Below are positions 1 through 10,835 of a stretch of DNA of 64,000 nt, one piece after another. Location: positions 27,427,001-27,491,000 of the forward strand of contig CM060189.1 in the NCBI GenBank assembly GCA_030549335.1, in the 5' to 3' direction. A program made the translations under genes and the position numbers. Below the pieces are notes generated by a model that saw only the letters and a list, made by a program, of their open reading frames with translations, was not told the origin of the DNA and did not search any database. This DNA comes from Pontederia crassipes (Eukaryota; Streptophyta; Magnoliopsida; Commelinales; Pontederiaceae). Position 1 is the first letter of the stretch, and every line of letters starts with the position of its first letter.

Positions 1-389
1 CCTCCTCTCCTGTAAGGATCACAAAATCAAGAGCTCTCTTCAGCAATACAACAAATACATGAGCATCAACACCAAAAAATACTTCTAACATCAAACAAAA
101 ACAGGAAAGAAATAGTAACACCAACATAAAGCTATGCAAATGAAGGACGTTGATAGCCACGTTGAACACCAACATAAAGCTATGCAAATAAAAACAAACA
201 TGATACCCACGGTCTCGTGGAGTTGAGAACCGAATAGAGAGAAGAACTTGGAAGGCGAGGTACCTGTAAAGGAGCCACCTTTCCCTTCACCCTGGGCACA
301 TCAGAGTAAGGAATGGAAGAAGGAATCCACAGGAACTTGGAGGAAGAAGGTCCCAGTAGCGCTTTTTGCACAGTGCGGCGCCACCACAT
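1..389 (-). CDS. 5' part of an unrecognised spliced gene, cut by the window edge
   Basis: On the minus strand an ATG at 389 opens 42 codons (389-264) that end at a good donor (CAG|gtacct). A pyrimidine-rich 254-base intron follows, with a cttacag acceptor at 16-10, and a second exon starts at base 9 and runs off the window. The first exon reads MWWRRTVQKALLGPSSSKF and continues to KVAPLQ. It is rich in Arg, Lys and Ser with no acidic residue in the first 25, which resembles a mitochondrial or plastid presequence. I do not recognise the family. Upstream of the ATG, to about 780, the DNA is unusually GC-rich for this window, as expected for a promoter or 5' UTR. The gene model is inference from splice signals and composition; the start could change if another exon lies upstream. 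Confidence 0.4.
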
Positions 390-651
390 GGCTTCGAAGC
401 AGAGCACAGACACGAAAGCTTTTTGCGGGTTCTTCACTTAGTGTTTAGAAGTCTAACAGTGAGTCGTGCCTAATTTTTTTTTCAGTATGAAAAATTGAGT
501 AAAATAAAAATGCAGTGAACATGCAAGGGCAGGGTTCAATGAAGGTGCAAGGGAACGCGAACGCGAAGGCCTCGCAAACCTTCCGTGATCATACTCCTTC
601 CACACGGCAAAGAAAGCAATGCTCGCGCGCGAGGTTGCTGATCAAGGAGGC

Positions 652-678
652 GGGAGAGGGGGGAGGGGGGAGGGGGGA
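652..678 (+). other. G-run cluster (potential G-quadruplex)
   Basis: Four or more runs of three to six G separated by single A or AGA lie within 27 bases, in the GC-rich patch upstream of the left-edge minus-strand gene. On that gene's coding strand it is C-rich. The G-quadruplex potential is read from the motif only. Confidence 0.5.
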
Positions 679-1800
679 GAGAGAGGAGATTGAGACTCGA
701 GAACACCACGCACCAGGTAAAGAAGTGCGCGGCGGGGCGCGCGCGGCAGCGAGATGGGGCCAAGCAGCAGCAAACGAAAGTTAAACGAAATTGAGAAATT
801 AGGGCATCAACGGCTCTACGAGGTAAAGTTGCTCAAATTAAAGAAATTATTTCCGTTCAAAATTCTTCTACTGTGACTTTTTTTTTATATACTCTTTTCG
901 TGGATCGGAAGTGAGCAAAACTTTATGAATTGAATCAAATATTTCAATCAAAATTAACTTTATAATTATTTTTTTCCCTTTGCAACTAATGTTGAATTAT
1001 AAATTTACAAATGTTAGTTTTCAAATATCATCATTTTTTCCCAAATTTACAAATGTTATTTTATGACATGGATGAAAAACAATTTGGAAGCATATTAGAT
1101 TTATTGGTGGAGAGAGTGTCCATGTCTAGAAGCAAGCCAATCATTGAAAATATTCTGATCCATCATTTTCGAGCAATTTGTGTGCCAATTACCATCGAAA
1201 ATATTATGCATACAGATAATTTCATATTCAAGACTTGCTTCGTTGATTAGTGTTGTGTTGTTCGTTGTATTACTTTCGAACAACTATATACGTTAACTTT
1301 ATAATTAAATGTAAGGCATGGATTGCTTATAGGCAAGGCTAGTTCAATATCATGTTAAAATAATCTAATCTTAGTTCTAATGCTTATCTTCATAGCTTCT
1401 TCGAGTGTGTTTGGAAATCAAAATTAGGACAGAACCAAGGGTTCCGATATCATGGGGAGTCCAAGGTTCTAAACGATCAAATCTTGCTTTTTGTTAGAAT
1501 TGTGTTAGCTATGATCACAATGGATAACGATCCAATTCTATTCTTTTTTTTCTCCTTTTTTTCATCGCTCTCATGTCTTATTTCCCTTTCTCATCTCGTC
1601 AAATTTATTTCCAATGACATGCTTCCCCTCCTTTCTCTTTCATTCTCTCTCACCCTTCAGCACCCCCTCACCTCTCTCCCTCTTCTGTGTGACCCCTTTC
1701 CCCTTCGCTCTATGCATATTTGTGCTTTTTTCTCCTTTTATTTTTTTTGTTTTGTGACTGATCTCATGTGGGACTGATTTTAATTTCTTGTGTTCCCATC

Positions 1801-1903
1801 ATGTATGTATGAATACATGTATGTATTTGTATGTATATATGTATATATATTATATATATATAATATGTATATTATATAATATATAATGTATATATATATA
1901 CAT

Positions 1904-1934
<31 letters not shown>

Positions 1935-1935
1935 A
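1801..1935. repeat. TA/TATG/TG microsatellite
   Basis: Imperfect ATGT, TA and finally TG dinucleotide runs. Simple sequence in intergenic DNA. Confidence 0.9.
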
Positions 1936-4900
1936 ACGTGTAATTATGTTTGCAGGGATCACGAGTATGATCTAGATAGATCAATATATTATAATGTATT
2001 ATAATTAAGACCTTGTATTTTGTGATAGGTCAATATAAGGGTTGATGAAAGCTATTCATTGTTACTCTTGCGATTATTGTTTGATTGTCATCTCCAAATG
2101 TTACGAAAAAAAAACAACAATATCTTTGAAAATGAAGAGAAAAGGAATGTGATAGCGGAATTAAGAGATATGTGAAATAGAATCTTTAGGTGAGACTAAT
2201 GATATGAGAGAACATAGATGACAATTGTAACAATAATCTCTCCTTTATTTTTTTAATCATGAAAATGAATATGTGGCAAAAAAAAATCAAAAGACTGGTG
2301 AACATATGAATATATAATCATTTGAAGGTGCTCATAAGAAATTTTGGGGAAACACAATCATTAGTAAACAAAAAAGCGGATAGGGTTGGAATTCAATAAC
2401 TCATGTCCCAATGCAGAATGAAGGCTATTGTAGTGAGCTTTTAGCAACAAGATAATTATCTTGTGAAAGTATATCAATTACTCAAGGAAAATCTAACTCA
2501 TGTCTTATTCTATAACAGGCCAAATATCAAACTTGATCAAATAATAGATAAAGTCATTCCCTTGTTGTGCTTATTTCTCTCTTTTTTCATTGTCACCGAT
2601 AAAAAGAGCATGTACCAATAGAAATTTATCGGAGGATTTGAAAGTTCATGTGATAACATCATAAACATGACCGCAAGGAGATGATAATTGGTTTTGACTC
2701 CATGCAATCCAACTTGATTCTCGACCATGCCCTGCCTTGTTTGTGTGAAAACTAATAGCTCTTGCATATTATGCGTTTGAACCAAAATGAAAAGATGGAA
2801 CCATTGGCTCTTTTTTTGAATATAATGGACAGAAAGGGTTGAAACTAATGCATGAGATATGGAGATATGAAAATAAAAAAACCCCTCTTCTTTAACAAGT
2901 GTCAAAGATTGCTTGGTGAAGTTAGATTTTGGGTTTCTAATATCATAAGTGAAGTTTGATTTACAATTGTTGAAACATTAATCGAGGAGAAGAAAAGTGG
3001 TCATTTATGTAGAGCCACAATAATCATAACACATGTTTTGATATCAAGGGAAATTGTAGAATATTACCATATCCCACTACAAACCAACATAAGTAAAATG
3101 CTTAATTCCATTTTCTGATTTGAGAGCTTTTCTGCCAAATCTCATGCAATTAACTTTTAGTTATGATTCTAATATTGATTATGACATGCCGCCAATCATT
3201 CTTTTCTAAGAATAATCAATCATATTTCATGGGGCAAACAAGCACACATAGCATGGCCAACTATGATGACTTTCAATATGCCTGATTTCTCAACTAGGGT
3301 TAGACAATTTAATCAATTACTCACACTGACTTCTCCATAGTTACCATAATTTTAGGGTAAAAAAATGTTTCTTAAATTTGAATAAATTGTTCATTAATAG
3401 AGGACTTCTTGGAGGAACTAAATATGTTAGTGTTCAAGAGCAATTGACTTTTTTTTAAATGTGATTGGCTAAGGAGAATCTAATAAAATATTGCAAGAGT
3501 CATTCAATATTCTAAGGATGTAATATCTCGACGTTTTAACTTAGTACCCTAAGTTATTTGTTATTTAAGGGAAGAGTTTATTCAAATATCAAGTGTCCAT
3601 GCAAATGTCTATCCCCATGTGTGGATAACATGCTTTTCATAGTTACTTTATTGTCAGTTTATGAAAATGAGATTACATCATACTTTTTTATGTTTATTTT
3701 TGGGCAACATAGATTAACTTAAACATTGTCGTATAATGTTACTAGATCTATGGAGGGAACACAATTTTTAATGCATATTAAAAAGTCAAAATAAATTTCA
3801 TATCATAATCACGAAATGTCATGATTGTAATTTTAGTCAACCATATGTTCTTTTGCTTTACATTGGATGGGAAGTGTATCCTAAGAATATGAAAGTGATC
3901 AAATGGTTTTGTTTGGATAGCAGAAGTTGGACAAAATTTGAGCAAATTTTGCCAAACATGATATGTGATGAAAACTTTTAAAGCTCCCATCACGTGAGCT
4001 CTGCAATAATTAAAAATTTTCAAGTTCTCGCTAGAAGCAAAAAAAAAATTATTTTTTATTTTTCCTTTTCTTTGTTTTTTTAATTTCAATTATCTTTTAA
4101 TGTATATATTATTTATTAATACTCATCTTATAAATTAAATCATTAAAATTTATTAATTTATAATTATAAATTATTTTGTTATAATGATTTAAAAATATTT
4201 TATTGATTAGTGGAAATATTTTGTATTATAATATTAATTAAATAAAATTAATGTGAAATCTTATGTATGATATTATATTTATTCTAATATAATTTTATTA
4301 ATTAAAATGTTCATTATTTTTAGAAAAAGTATATTAATTTTGGATCTTAAGATTTATGTAAATTTTAAATAAATAGATACATACAATATTATTTTTTTAT
4401 AATTTTATATCTCATAAAATAATAAATTATATTATTAATTCTTACTTTTTATCCAAACACCCCTAAAAACTTATTTATTAAATCAGTTTTTTAAATTCTT
4501 TTAAATTTTTCATTCAAACATCCACTAAAATTTGTTGATCTAATCGATTAATTTTCAAAAACTAAACGAGAGCTACCATTAGATGGATATTTTGTTGTAC
4601 CATAAGATAAAATGATGATATAATTTTCATCTCCGCATTAGTGAAATGTTAGTAGTCTCGAATATAAAAACTTTTCTTATACAAGGGGAAAATTAAATGC
4701 AATATACCAATATATATTTTAATTTCAATAGAATATAGTAAACGCCTCAAGTAAATAGATGTTGTACTAAAATCGGTGTGTATCTTCATATAATCATATT
4801 CAAGCAAAGTGCACTTCGGTTATAATACATCAAATTAACTCCATAACGTTCTTCTATTATGATTCAAGTTATTCTTTAATGTATTTATTAAAAAGACGGA

Positions 4901-5219
4901 AAAAAAAGGTGATGCGCAAAAGAATAAAAAGGCTAACCTCGCACTACAATTTTGATATTATTATTTTAATAAAAAGAAAGATCTAAATCGCGATTCGATC
5001 CTGAATCGATTAAGATTGAAATTTATGGCGTAAAGTTTAGAGCACGAGATCACATGGTTTTACAATGTCATATTTCGAAATATAATTTTATCTCGTCGTT
5101 TTTTTATTCTTTTTTGCTAATAATAAAATCGGCATGCGCCATGGGTTGGTGGTGCTGCTTTAGCCCTCATTTTAGTGGCTTCGTTACACGATTCCTCGAT
5201 CGCAACCCGTTAGATTATA

Positions 5220-7112
5220 TTGGCCTTTGTATTTGACATGGTTTTGTTTCCCTCCAACGTCCCTTCGGAGACCCCCTCCGCCTCTGCGTCCGCCGCCACC
5301 GGCACCGCCGCCGCCAAACCCAGCAAGGCGCGGGCGGCCGAGCAGGCTTGCCTCTCTCTCCTCCGCCGCTCCGGCGGCTCCCTCCCCAAGCTCCTCCAGA
5401 CCAAAGCCTTCCTCCTCAAGTCCGGCCTCCACTCCAACGTCCTCGTCCTCACCAGCTTCGCCGCCGCCGCCTCATTCTCCTCCTCCGCCGCCCTCGCCGC
5501 CGCTTCCTCACTCATCTTTCCTTCCTTCGACGCCCATGCCCTTCTCCTCTACCGCCACCACTACGACGCCTTCCTCTTCAACACCGTCGTTCGCTCCCAC
5601 GCTCAGTCCGACCGCCCCGGCGACAAGCTCTGTGCCGTCTCCTTCTTCTCTCTCATGCTCCGCGCCGGACTCCTCCCAAACAAGTTCACCTTCACTTTCC
5701 TCATCAAGGCCTGTGCCGGTCTCCCCGAGCTCCTCGGCGTCGGCGCCCAGGCCCACGCCTCCGCTGTCAAGTTCGGGTTCGGCGACGACCATTACGTGCA
5801 GAACACCCTCATCCACATGTACTCCGCGGACCCCGACGGCCTCGGATCCGCCCTCAAGGTGTTCGATAGATCTCCTCGGACAAGTCCTGTGACCTGGAGC
5901 GCGATGATAGGTGGCTACGTCCGTTCGGGCTGCTCCGACAGGGCCGTGGCTCTATTCCGGGAGATGCAGGCCAGCGGCGTCCGGCCTGATGAGGTGACCA
6001 GCATCACCGTGCTGGGTGCCTGCGCTGACCTGGGAGCACTCGAGCTCGTCAAGTGGATTTGTTCTTATGTGGAGAGGGGGAGGATCCAGAAGCCGTTGCC
6101 TCTCTGCAACGCGCTGTTGGATGCGCTGGCCAAGTGTGGGGACGTTGACGGTTTGGTTGCCCTCTTTGAGCGCATGCCAGAAAAAAGCATAATTTCGTGG
6201 ACTTCTGTGATCGATGGCCTTGCTATGCACGGCCGTGGGAGGGAAGCAGTAGGAGTCTTCGAGTCCATGAAAAAAGCAAATGTTGTTCCTGATAGTGTGG
6301 CCTTTATCAGTGTTCTCACGGCATGCTGCCATGCTGGAATGGTCGATGAGGGGTGCATCTATTTTGATTCTATGAAGCGTGATTACAAAATTGAGCCCAA
6401 GATCGAGCACTATGGGTGCATGGTAGACCTGTTCAGCAGAGCAGGATTGGTTGAGAGAGCGATAGAGTTCGTGAAGACTATGCCGATTGAGCCAAATCCA
6501 GTGATATGGAGGTCGCTCATTGGAGCTTGTCGCATTCATGGCAGACTTGAGCTTGGAGAGCAAATAGCTAGGAACCTTCTTCAAAATGAACCGAAACATG
6601 GATCAAACTACGTTGTGTTGTCAAACTTGTATGCATTAACACAGAAATGGAACGAGAAATGGCAAACCAGGAGATTAATGAGTCGAAATGGCATTAGAAA
6701 AGAGCCTGGGTGCAGTTCGGTAGAACTGGATGGTGAAATTTATGAGTTTGTTGCTGGAGATGAGTCACACCCACAATATTCGGATATCTATGAGATGATG
6801 CAGGAAATTGAGAAGAAGTTGAAGATAGCAGGGTATATGCCCATGACATCTGAAGTGTTGCTTGATATCGATGAGGAGGATAAGGGTGGTACATTGCATT
6901 GTCACAGTGAGAAGTTGGCAATTGCTTTCTTAATCTTGAGAACTTCTCCCGGAAGAACGCTTCGCATTGTTAAAAACTTGCGCGTGTGTGGGGATTGCCA
7001 CTTGGCTATGAAATTTATCTCCAAGGTCTATGAGAGAGATATCTTAATGAGGGATCGAAGCAGATTTCATTACTTCAGAAATGGTGCTTGCACATGCAAT
7101 GATTTCTGGTGA
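5220..7112 (+). CDS. DYW-class pentatricopeptide repeat protein (organelle RNA editing factor type)
   Basis: An uninterrupted 630-codon frame. PLS-type PPR repeats run from about residue 110 to 430, with phrases such as DAFLFNTVVRSHAQ, PVTWSAMIGGYVRSGC and SIISWTSVIDGLAMHGRG. The E/E+ region follows (about 430-535, WRSLIGACRIHGRLELGE), then a full-length DYW domain. The DYW deaminase signatures are present: HSEKLAIAF (HxE), CGDCH, and CTCND near the end. The protein ends in DFW rather than DYW. In this family such proteins bind one or a few organelle transcripts and convert C to U in mitochondria or plastids; the target cannot be read here. The start could be codon 1 or the Met at codon 7 (5238); the A/S-rich N-terminus fits a transit peptide either way. 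The first 700 bases are strongly GC-rich and the 3' half much less so, the gradient typical of grasses and relatives. Single coding exon, as usual for PPR genes. Confidence 0.96.
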   Translation: MAFVFDMVLFPSNVPSETPSASASAATGTAAAKPSKARAAEQACLSLLRRSGGSLPKLLQTKAFLLKSGLHSNVLVLTSFAAAASFSSSAALAAASSLIFPSFDAHALLLYRHHYDAFLFNTVVRSHAQSDRPGDKLCAVSFFSLMLRAGLLPNKFTFTFLIKACAGLPELLGVGAQAHASAVKFGFGDDHYVQNTLIHMYSADPDGLGSALKVFDRSPRTSPVTWSAMIGGYVRSGCSDRAVALFREMQASGVRPDEVTSITVLGACADLGALELVKWICSYVERGRIQKPLPLCNALLDALAKCGDVDGLVALFERMPEKSIISWTSVIDGLAMHGRGREAVGVFESMKKANVVPDSVAFISVLTACCHAGMVDEGCIYFDSMKRDYKIEPKIEHYGCMVDLFSRAGLVERAIEFVKTMPIEPNPVIWRSLIGACRIHGRLELGEQIARNLLQNEPKHGSNYVVLSNLYALTQKWNEKWQTRRLMSRNGIRKEPGCSSVELDGEIYEFVAGDESHPQYSDIYEMMQEIEKKLKIAGYMPMTSEVLLDIDEEDKGGTLHCHSEKLAIAFLILRTSPGRTLRIVKNLRVCGDCHLAMKFISKVYERDILMRDRSRFHYFRNGACTCNDFW

Positions 7113-8214
7113 CACATACAATCTTCTCAAATTGAATGGTCTGTTTGAAAGGGGATGCCTCTTTTTAAGATGAAATGGATTGCCTATTCGTGGCTGGGGC
7201 AAGCTTTTTGTTGAAAGCTGCCATGAGTCATTCAGAGAACTCTGAGTGCTTAGCATTAGGTGAGTTTTTGAATTGTCATTATTATCAAGATTGAAACTTT
7301 CAGTCTTTATTTTTGAAAAAAATGTGTGAATTTTCTTTTTGGTGCTCTAATCTCAATTTCTGGTTTTTCCTGCAGCCTTGAGGAGACTCTTCTTCTGATT
7401 TGTTCTTCAAAGATCCCAATTCAGTGAAGAAGGTACATGTGCTGAATCTATTTATTGTTTTGTTACTATATGTTTCTTGTAAAATTATTTGTTAATTTTG
7501 AATTGTTTAACTAGAAGCTAACATACAGATTAGTAATAAAAGAATTCTGATCTTAGTTCGTGCTGCATTGCCTTTTCTTTCAACCTACTCTTAAATAAAT
7601 TGTTTTTTTATTTCGTTTCATTTCCTTTCCCTTTACTTAGAGCTTACTCATGAATAGCACATCTTTCCTTTTTTCCTCATTGCAATTAGAATCTGCTTGT
7701 GCACTTGATTTGTGGAATTGCCATGCAAAACAAAGTTCAGTTAAAATAAGCTTAGGGTCTAACTCTGATATTGCAGTTCTATTATAAGAACAATTAATCT
7801 GAAAAATGATAAATAGCTTGCATGAACTAGCCGGATCTCATATCATGGAAAAAAAGAAAAAAAAAAGGCCTAATGATAAGGCCTTCGAAAAAAAAGCCTT
7901 CGAGGGCTCTGCTTTTCATCTTCGTTTGTCAGTTCATGGAAGATAATTTTCTCTTTCCATCAGTTCATGTGGTCTTGGCCATTAGTTATTCACAAGTCTG
8001 TTTACATTGTACATGTCAAATAAGTTGCCCTAAAGTTATTGCCTATAAAATTTAATTGCCGTTGACAGGTTCCATGTCCTTCTTTTTCTTATCCTGCTGA
8101 GAAATATATATCTTTAGTTATTCTGGCATAGACTTCCTGGAGCTCTTATCGAATAACTTGTTGAACGTCTTTGGCATCTGTTGGTTTTATTTTGCTATAT
8201 ATATAATATTATAT
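7113..8214 (+). other. 3' flank of the PPR gene with possible 3'-UTR introns
   Basis: After the stop codon there is a good donor (TTAG|gtgagt, 7260) and a T-rich tract ending in cctgcag at 7375. A second donor (AAG|gtacat) lies at 7433, and a possible acceptor (gttgacag) ends at 8068. 3'-UTR introns are common in plant PPR genes, but this rests on signals only. The rest is AT-rich and no other gene was seen. Confidence 0.35.
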
Positions 8215-8233
8215 ATATATATATATTGTGATA

Positions 8234-8407
8234 CAACAACAACAACAAAGCCTTATCCCACTAGGTGAGGTCGGCTACATGGATCATACGACGCATATTC
8301 GTTGATCCATGTTCATGAGATTCGACAGAATTTTACGCTGGCTGTCGGGGCCTAACACAACCCTCCTCCTTTATCCGGATTTGGGACCGGCTATAAAACA
8401 TAGGCGG
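8234..8407 (-). mobile_element. SINE with (TTG)n tail, copy 1
   Basis: Read on the minus strand, the element begins near 'tccgcctatgttttatagcc' and ends in a (TTG)n tail (CAA repeats at 8234-8248 on the plus strand). It is about 80-85 percent identical by eye to copy 2 at 44406-44598. A perfect 19-bp direct repeat flanks it (8215-8233 and 8408-8426, ending ttgtgata), although part of that repeat is TA simple sequence. A TTG-type tail and long target duplications are the mark of the TS/Au-like class of plant tRNA-derived SINEs. The pol III boxes are not clear to me. The tail-first order on the plus strand means minus-strand orientation. Confidence 0.9.
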
Positions 8408-8426
8408 ATATATATATATTGTGATA

Positions 8427-9192
8427 ATCAAAACAATCACAATTTCCATAGTTTGGCCTGCTAACATATTAGCTTGCAAAACAATCACGATTTTGCTATG
8501 CGAGATCATTAGGTAGGCCACACTGTTTGAAAGAGCTACTTCAAATCCTTTTCTTGCCCAATTATTTGTTTGTCTGATGGTGGAAATAAGGTATATTTTA
8601 AATTAATTATGGATTATTCCAGTGAAGAAACTCCTGAACATATTCATGCAACAACAAGACAGATCAAATTAAACTGACTTAACACATACTGGGTCAAAAC
8701 AACAAATTTTCACAATTTATTTTGAGTCTACACACTAGGTAACCATTCTGTACTTGAAGCAAATAAATATATTATTTTAGGGTTCTGACATTCAAGGCAG
8801 TGACAATTGCATGACACTAATAGACATGCTAGAGAAAGAATTGAGAATATTTGTTTATGCTAATAATATTCAAGAGAGGGAAGAGGGGAGGGGGGGGGGG
8901 GTCGCCCCATTTTTAAATTTATTATTTTTAATATTATTTTATTTTTAAATAAAATCATGTCGTCCATTTACTCGCGTGGAAGAGAGAAAAAATTGCCACG
9001 TGGACGCCACATTGATTGAGTAACCGGGTAACGGCCGATCATAGATCAAAAGGACAATTAATGAAATAAGTTAAAAGATGAAGGGTAATTTAGTTACAAA
9101 ATGAAGTTAGAAAATAACGTTGGGAAAGTTATTAAAGTTAGAGGGTATTTAGTGAAATTTATTATTGTCAAAAGTAGGTGGCAAACTCTTTA
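8427..9192. other. AT-rich spacer with a G tract
   Basis: No gene. A run of 12 G lies at 8890-8901. From 8980 to 9180 the text (acgtggacgccacattg, then 'gagggtatttagtgaaattt') resembles the inner part of Mutator-like terminal regions and may be an older relic next to the Pack-MULE. No partner end was found. Confidence 0.4.
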
Positions 9193-9202
9193 GATATATA
9201 TG

Positions 9203-10825
9203 GGGTAAATTATACGAACGGTCCCTCAACTTTGAGTCGATTTTCAGTTGGTCCCCCAACTTCAATTTATAATCAGAACGTCCTTCATCTTTCATTTTCT
9301 TGCACGCTTAGTCCTCCTGACCGGTGATCACAAGTTCTCCGGTTGTCTTGCTGACGTGGCCGACTTTCTCTTTCATCCACGTCAGCTTAAGTTGGCCACG
9401 TCAGCTTAAAAATTTTAAAAAATAATAAAAAAATATAAAGTTGTCCACGTCATTAAAAAATAAAAAAAATGAGTTGGAGAGAGAGAGGGGACCGCCCCCC
9501 TCCGATTCAGCTCGCCGGCTGCCGGTGAGCTGGATCGGAGGGGGGCGGTCCCCCCTCCGGTCGAGCTCGCCGGCGGCCAACGCCGCTGAAGCTGGCGCGG
9601 ATGTGCGACGCGCCGAGGCTGTACCTTCGCTGCATGCGGCTGGTGGCGAAGGAGTTCGCGGCCGTGCAGCAGTCGGAGGGCTGGCGGTTCGTGCAGAAGC
9701 ACGACCCTGCGCTGGAGGTTCTCCAGTTTTTAGAGGAGAATGAACAGGTTTGTGTCGATCTAATTATAGATATTGTTCTTATTGCCCTGAATGCTGTTTC
9801 CGGCTGCCAGTGCGCCTCTGACTGTGCAGTAGCTGTAATTGTGTTGGACTGCCGGCTGGCGACCGGATCGCCGGCCTTAAAATTCTGTGTGCCTCTGAAT
9901 TCTGTGTGTGAATTTGGATCCCGCAAGATCTCTGTGTGTATGTGAACTCAGATCTCATGATGCCATTGTTTCTCTGATCTGTTTTCTTCCTTTTGATGTT
10001 GATTTAGTACCTCGCATCTAATGCAGTTTGCTGATCTCTGAATTGGGATGTGTTGAAAGAGAGACAGAGCTCTTCATGTTCTTAGGTAGTCAGCTACAAG
10101 GATTTAGGTCCCAAGTCCTTTTTTTTCCATCTTTGTTCTATTTTCTCTAATGTTAGGATTTAGGGATGACAGCAAAGTAGGTACCGGAGAGATATTTGTG
10201 AATGATTGCTTTGCTGCATCTCTCTCGCTCTTTTCCCCTCCTCTTTCCCTGTGATGTATTTGTTTCCTCCATGGGATCTGTCTGCAATGTACCAAAATGA
10301 CAGAAATGTGCAGACCGACAGCCACGAGAAAAATCACAGGATTTCACTTGGAAAAGAAAATGTTCCATACTAACGGAGGTCCTCCCTATACACCGGAGCC
10401 TCCTCTTTCGTTTAATCAAACCTCGTGTGGGGCTAATAGTTTTCATTTCTCCCGCTCTCTCGCCGTGCTGGAGAGAGGAGGGGGCGATCAGAGAGGACCG
10501 CCCCCCCTCCGATCCAGCTAGCCGGCTGGTAGAGGGGGGCGGTCACCCCCCTCCCTCTCTCTCTCTCTCCAACTTATTTTTTTATTTTTTTAATGACGTG
10601 GACAACATTTATATTTTTTAATTATTTTTTAGAATTTTTAAATTGACGTGGATGAAAGAGAAAGTCGGCCACGTCAGCAAGGCAACCGAAGAACCTGTGA
10701 TCATCGGTCAGGAGGACTAAGCGTGCAAGAAAATAAAAGATGGATGACGTTCTGGTTATAAATTGAAGTTTGGGGACCAACTGGAAATCGACTCAAAGTT
10801 GAGGGAGCATTCGTGTAATTTACCC
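9203..10825. mobile_element. Pack-MULE: non-autonomous Mutator-like transposon with a captured BT gene fragment
   Basis: Long terminal inverted repeats: left about 9203-9553 and right about 10486-10825, roughly 340-350 bases each and about 85-90 percent identical by eye, both opening with gggtaaatta when read inwards. A perfect 10-bp target duplication 'gatatatatg' flanks the element at 9193-9202 and 10826-10835, within the size range known for Mutator superfamily insertions. The inner ends of the repeats hold GC-rich blocks (gaccgccccc). No transposase is present in the 1.6 kb. Between the repeats lies a stretch of host gene at 9582-9736 with the start of its intron, annotated separately. 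The left arm carries a short extra tandem copy (ttggccacgtcagctta) that the right arm lacks. Confidence 0.92.
9582..9749 (+). pseudogene. Captured exon fragment of a BTB/POZ-TAZ domain (BT) gene
   Basis: In the frame entered at 9601 the DNA reads MCDAPRLYLRCMRL, then VAKEFAAVQQSEGWRF and VQKHDPALEVLQFLEENEQ. This is the stretch between the BTB and TAZ domains of plant BT1/BT2-type proteins (family text of the form CDAPRLYLRCMKL, EGWKFLQEHDP, LEILQF). The exon appears to end at GAACAG|gtttgtg (about 9748), with intron-like T-rich sequence after it, so genomic DNA was captured rather than a spliced copy. It is a fragment only: no BTB domain and no TAZ zinc residues. An open frame runs on to 9945 but is not recognisable after the donor. 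It could be transcribed as part of a chimeric RNA; nothing here shows that it is. Confidence 0.85.
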
Positions 10826-10835
10826 GATATATATG

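Larger units (their letters stand above)
450..5219. other. Intergenic, AT-rich; no gene seen
   Basis: From 540 to 780 the DNA is GC- and purine-rich with a G-run cluster, and is probably the promoter side of the left-edge gene. A TA/TG microsatellite lies at 1801-1935. From about 4050 to 4560 the sequence is nearly pure A+T. Short open frames (for example 122 codons on the minus strand at 2537-2905) show no recognisable protein and no coding-like composition. Phrases such as 'ccaaacacccctaaaaac' near 4454 suggest decayed transposon ends, but no matching partner was found. Confidence 0.6.

Noticed and set aside
515-784. 89-codon open frame in the GC-rich patch
   Set aside because: Purine-rich low-complexity translation (GEGGGGRGERE); more likely promoter DNA.
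2537-2905. 122-codon minus-strand open frame
   Set aside because: AT-rich, no homology recognised, no splice or promoter context; chance open frame.
4050-4560. Possible MITE in very AT-rich DNA (end-like aactaaacgagagct)
   Set aside because: The best partner (agttctcgctagaagc near 4022) matches poorly and there is no duplication.
5184-5892. Long Pro/Ser-rich open frames overlapping the PPR gene on both strands
   Set aside because: By-products of the GC-rich PPR coding sequence; the PPR frame has full family identity over 630 residues.
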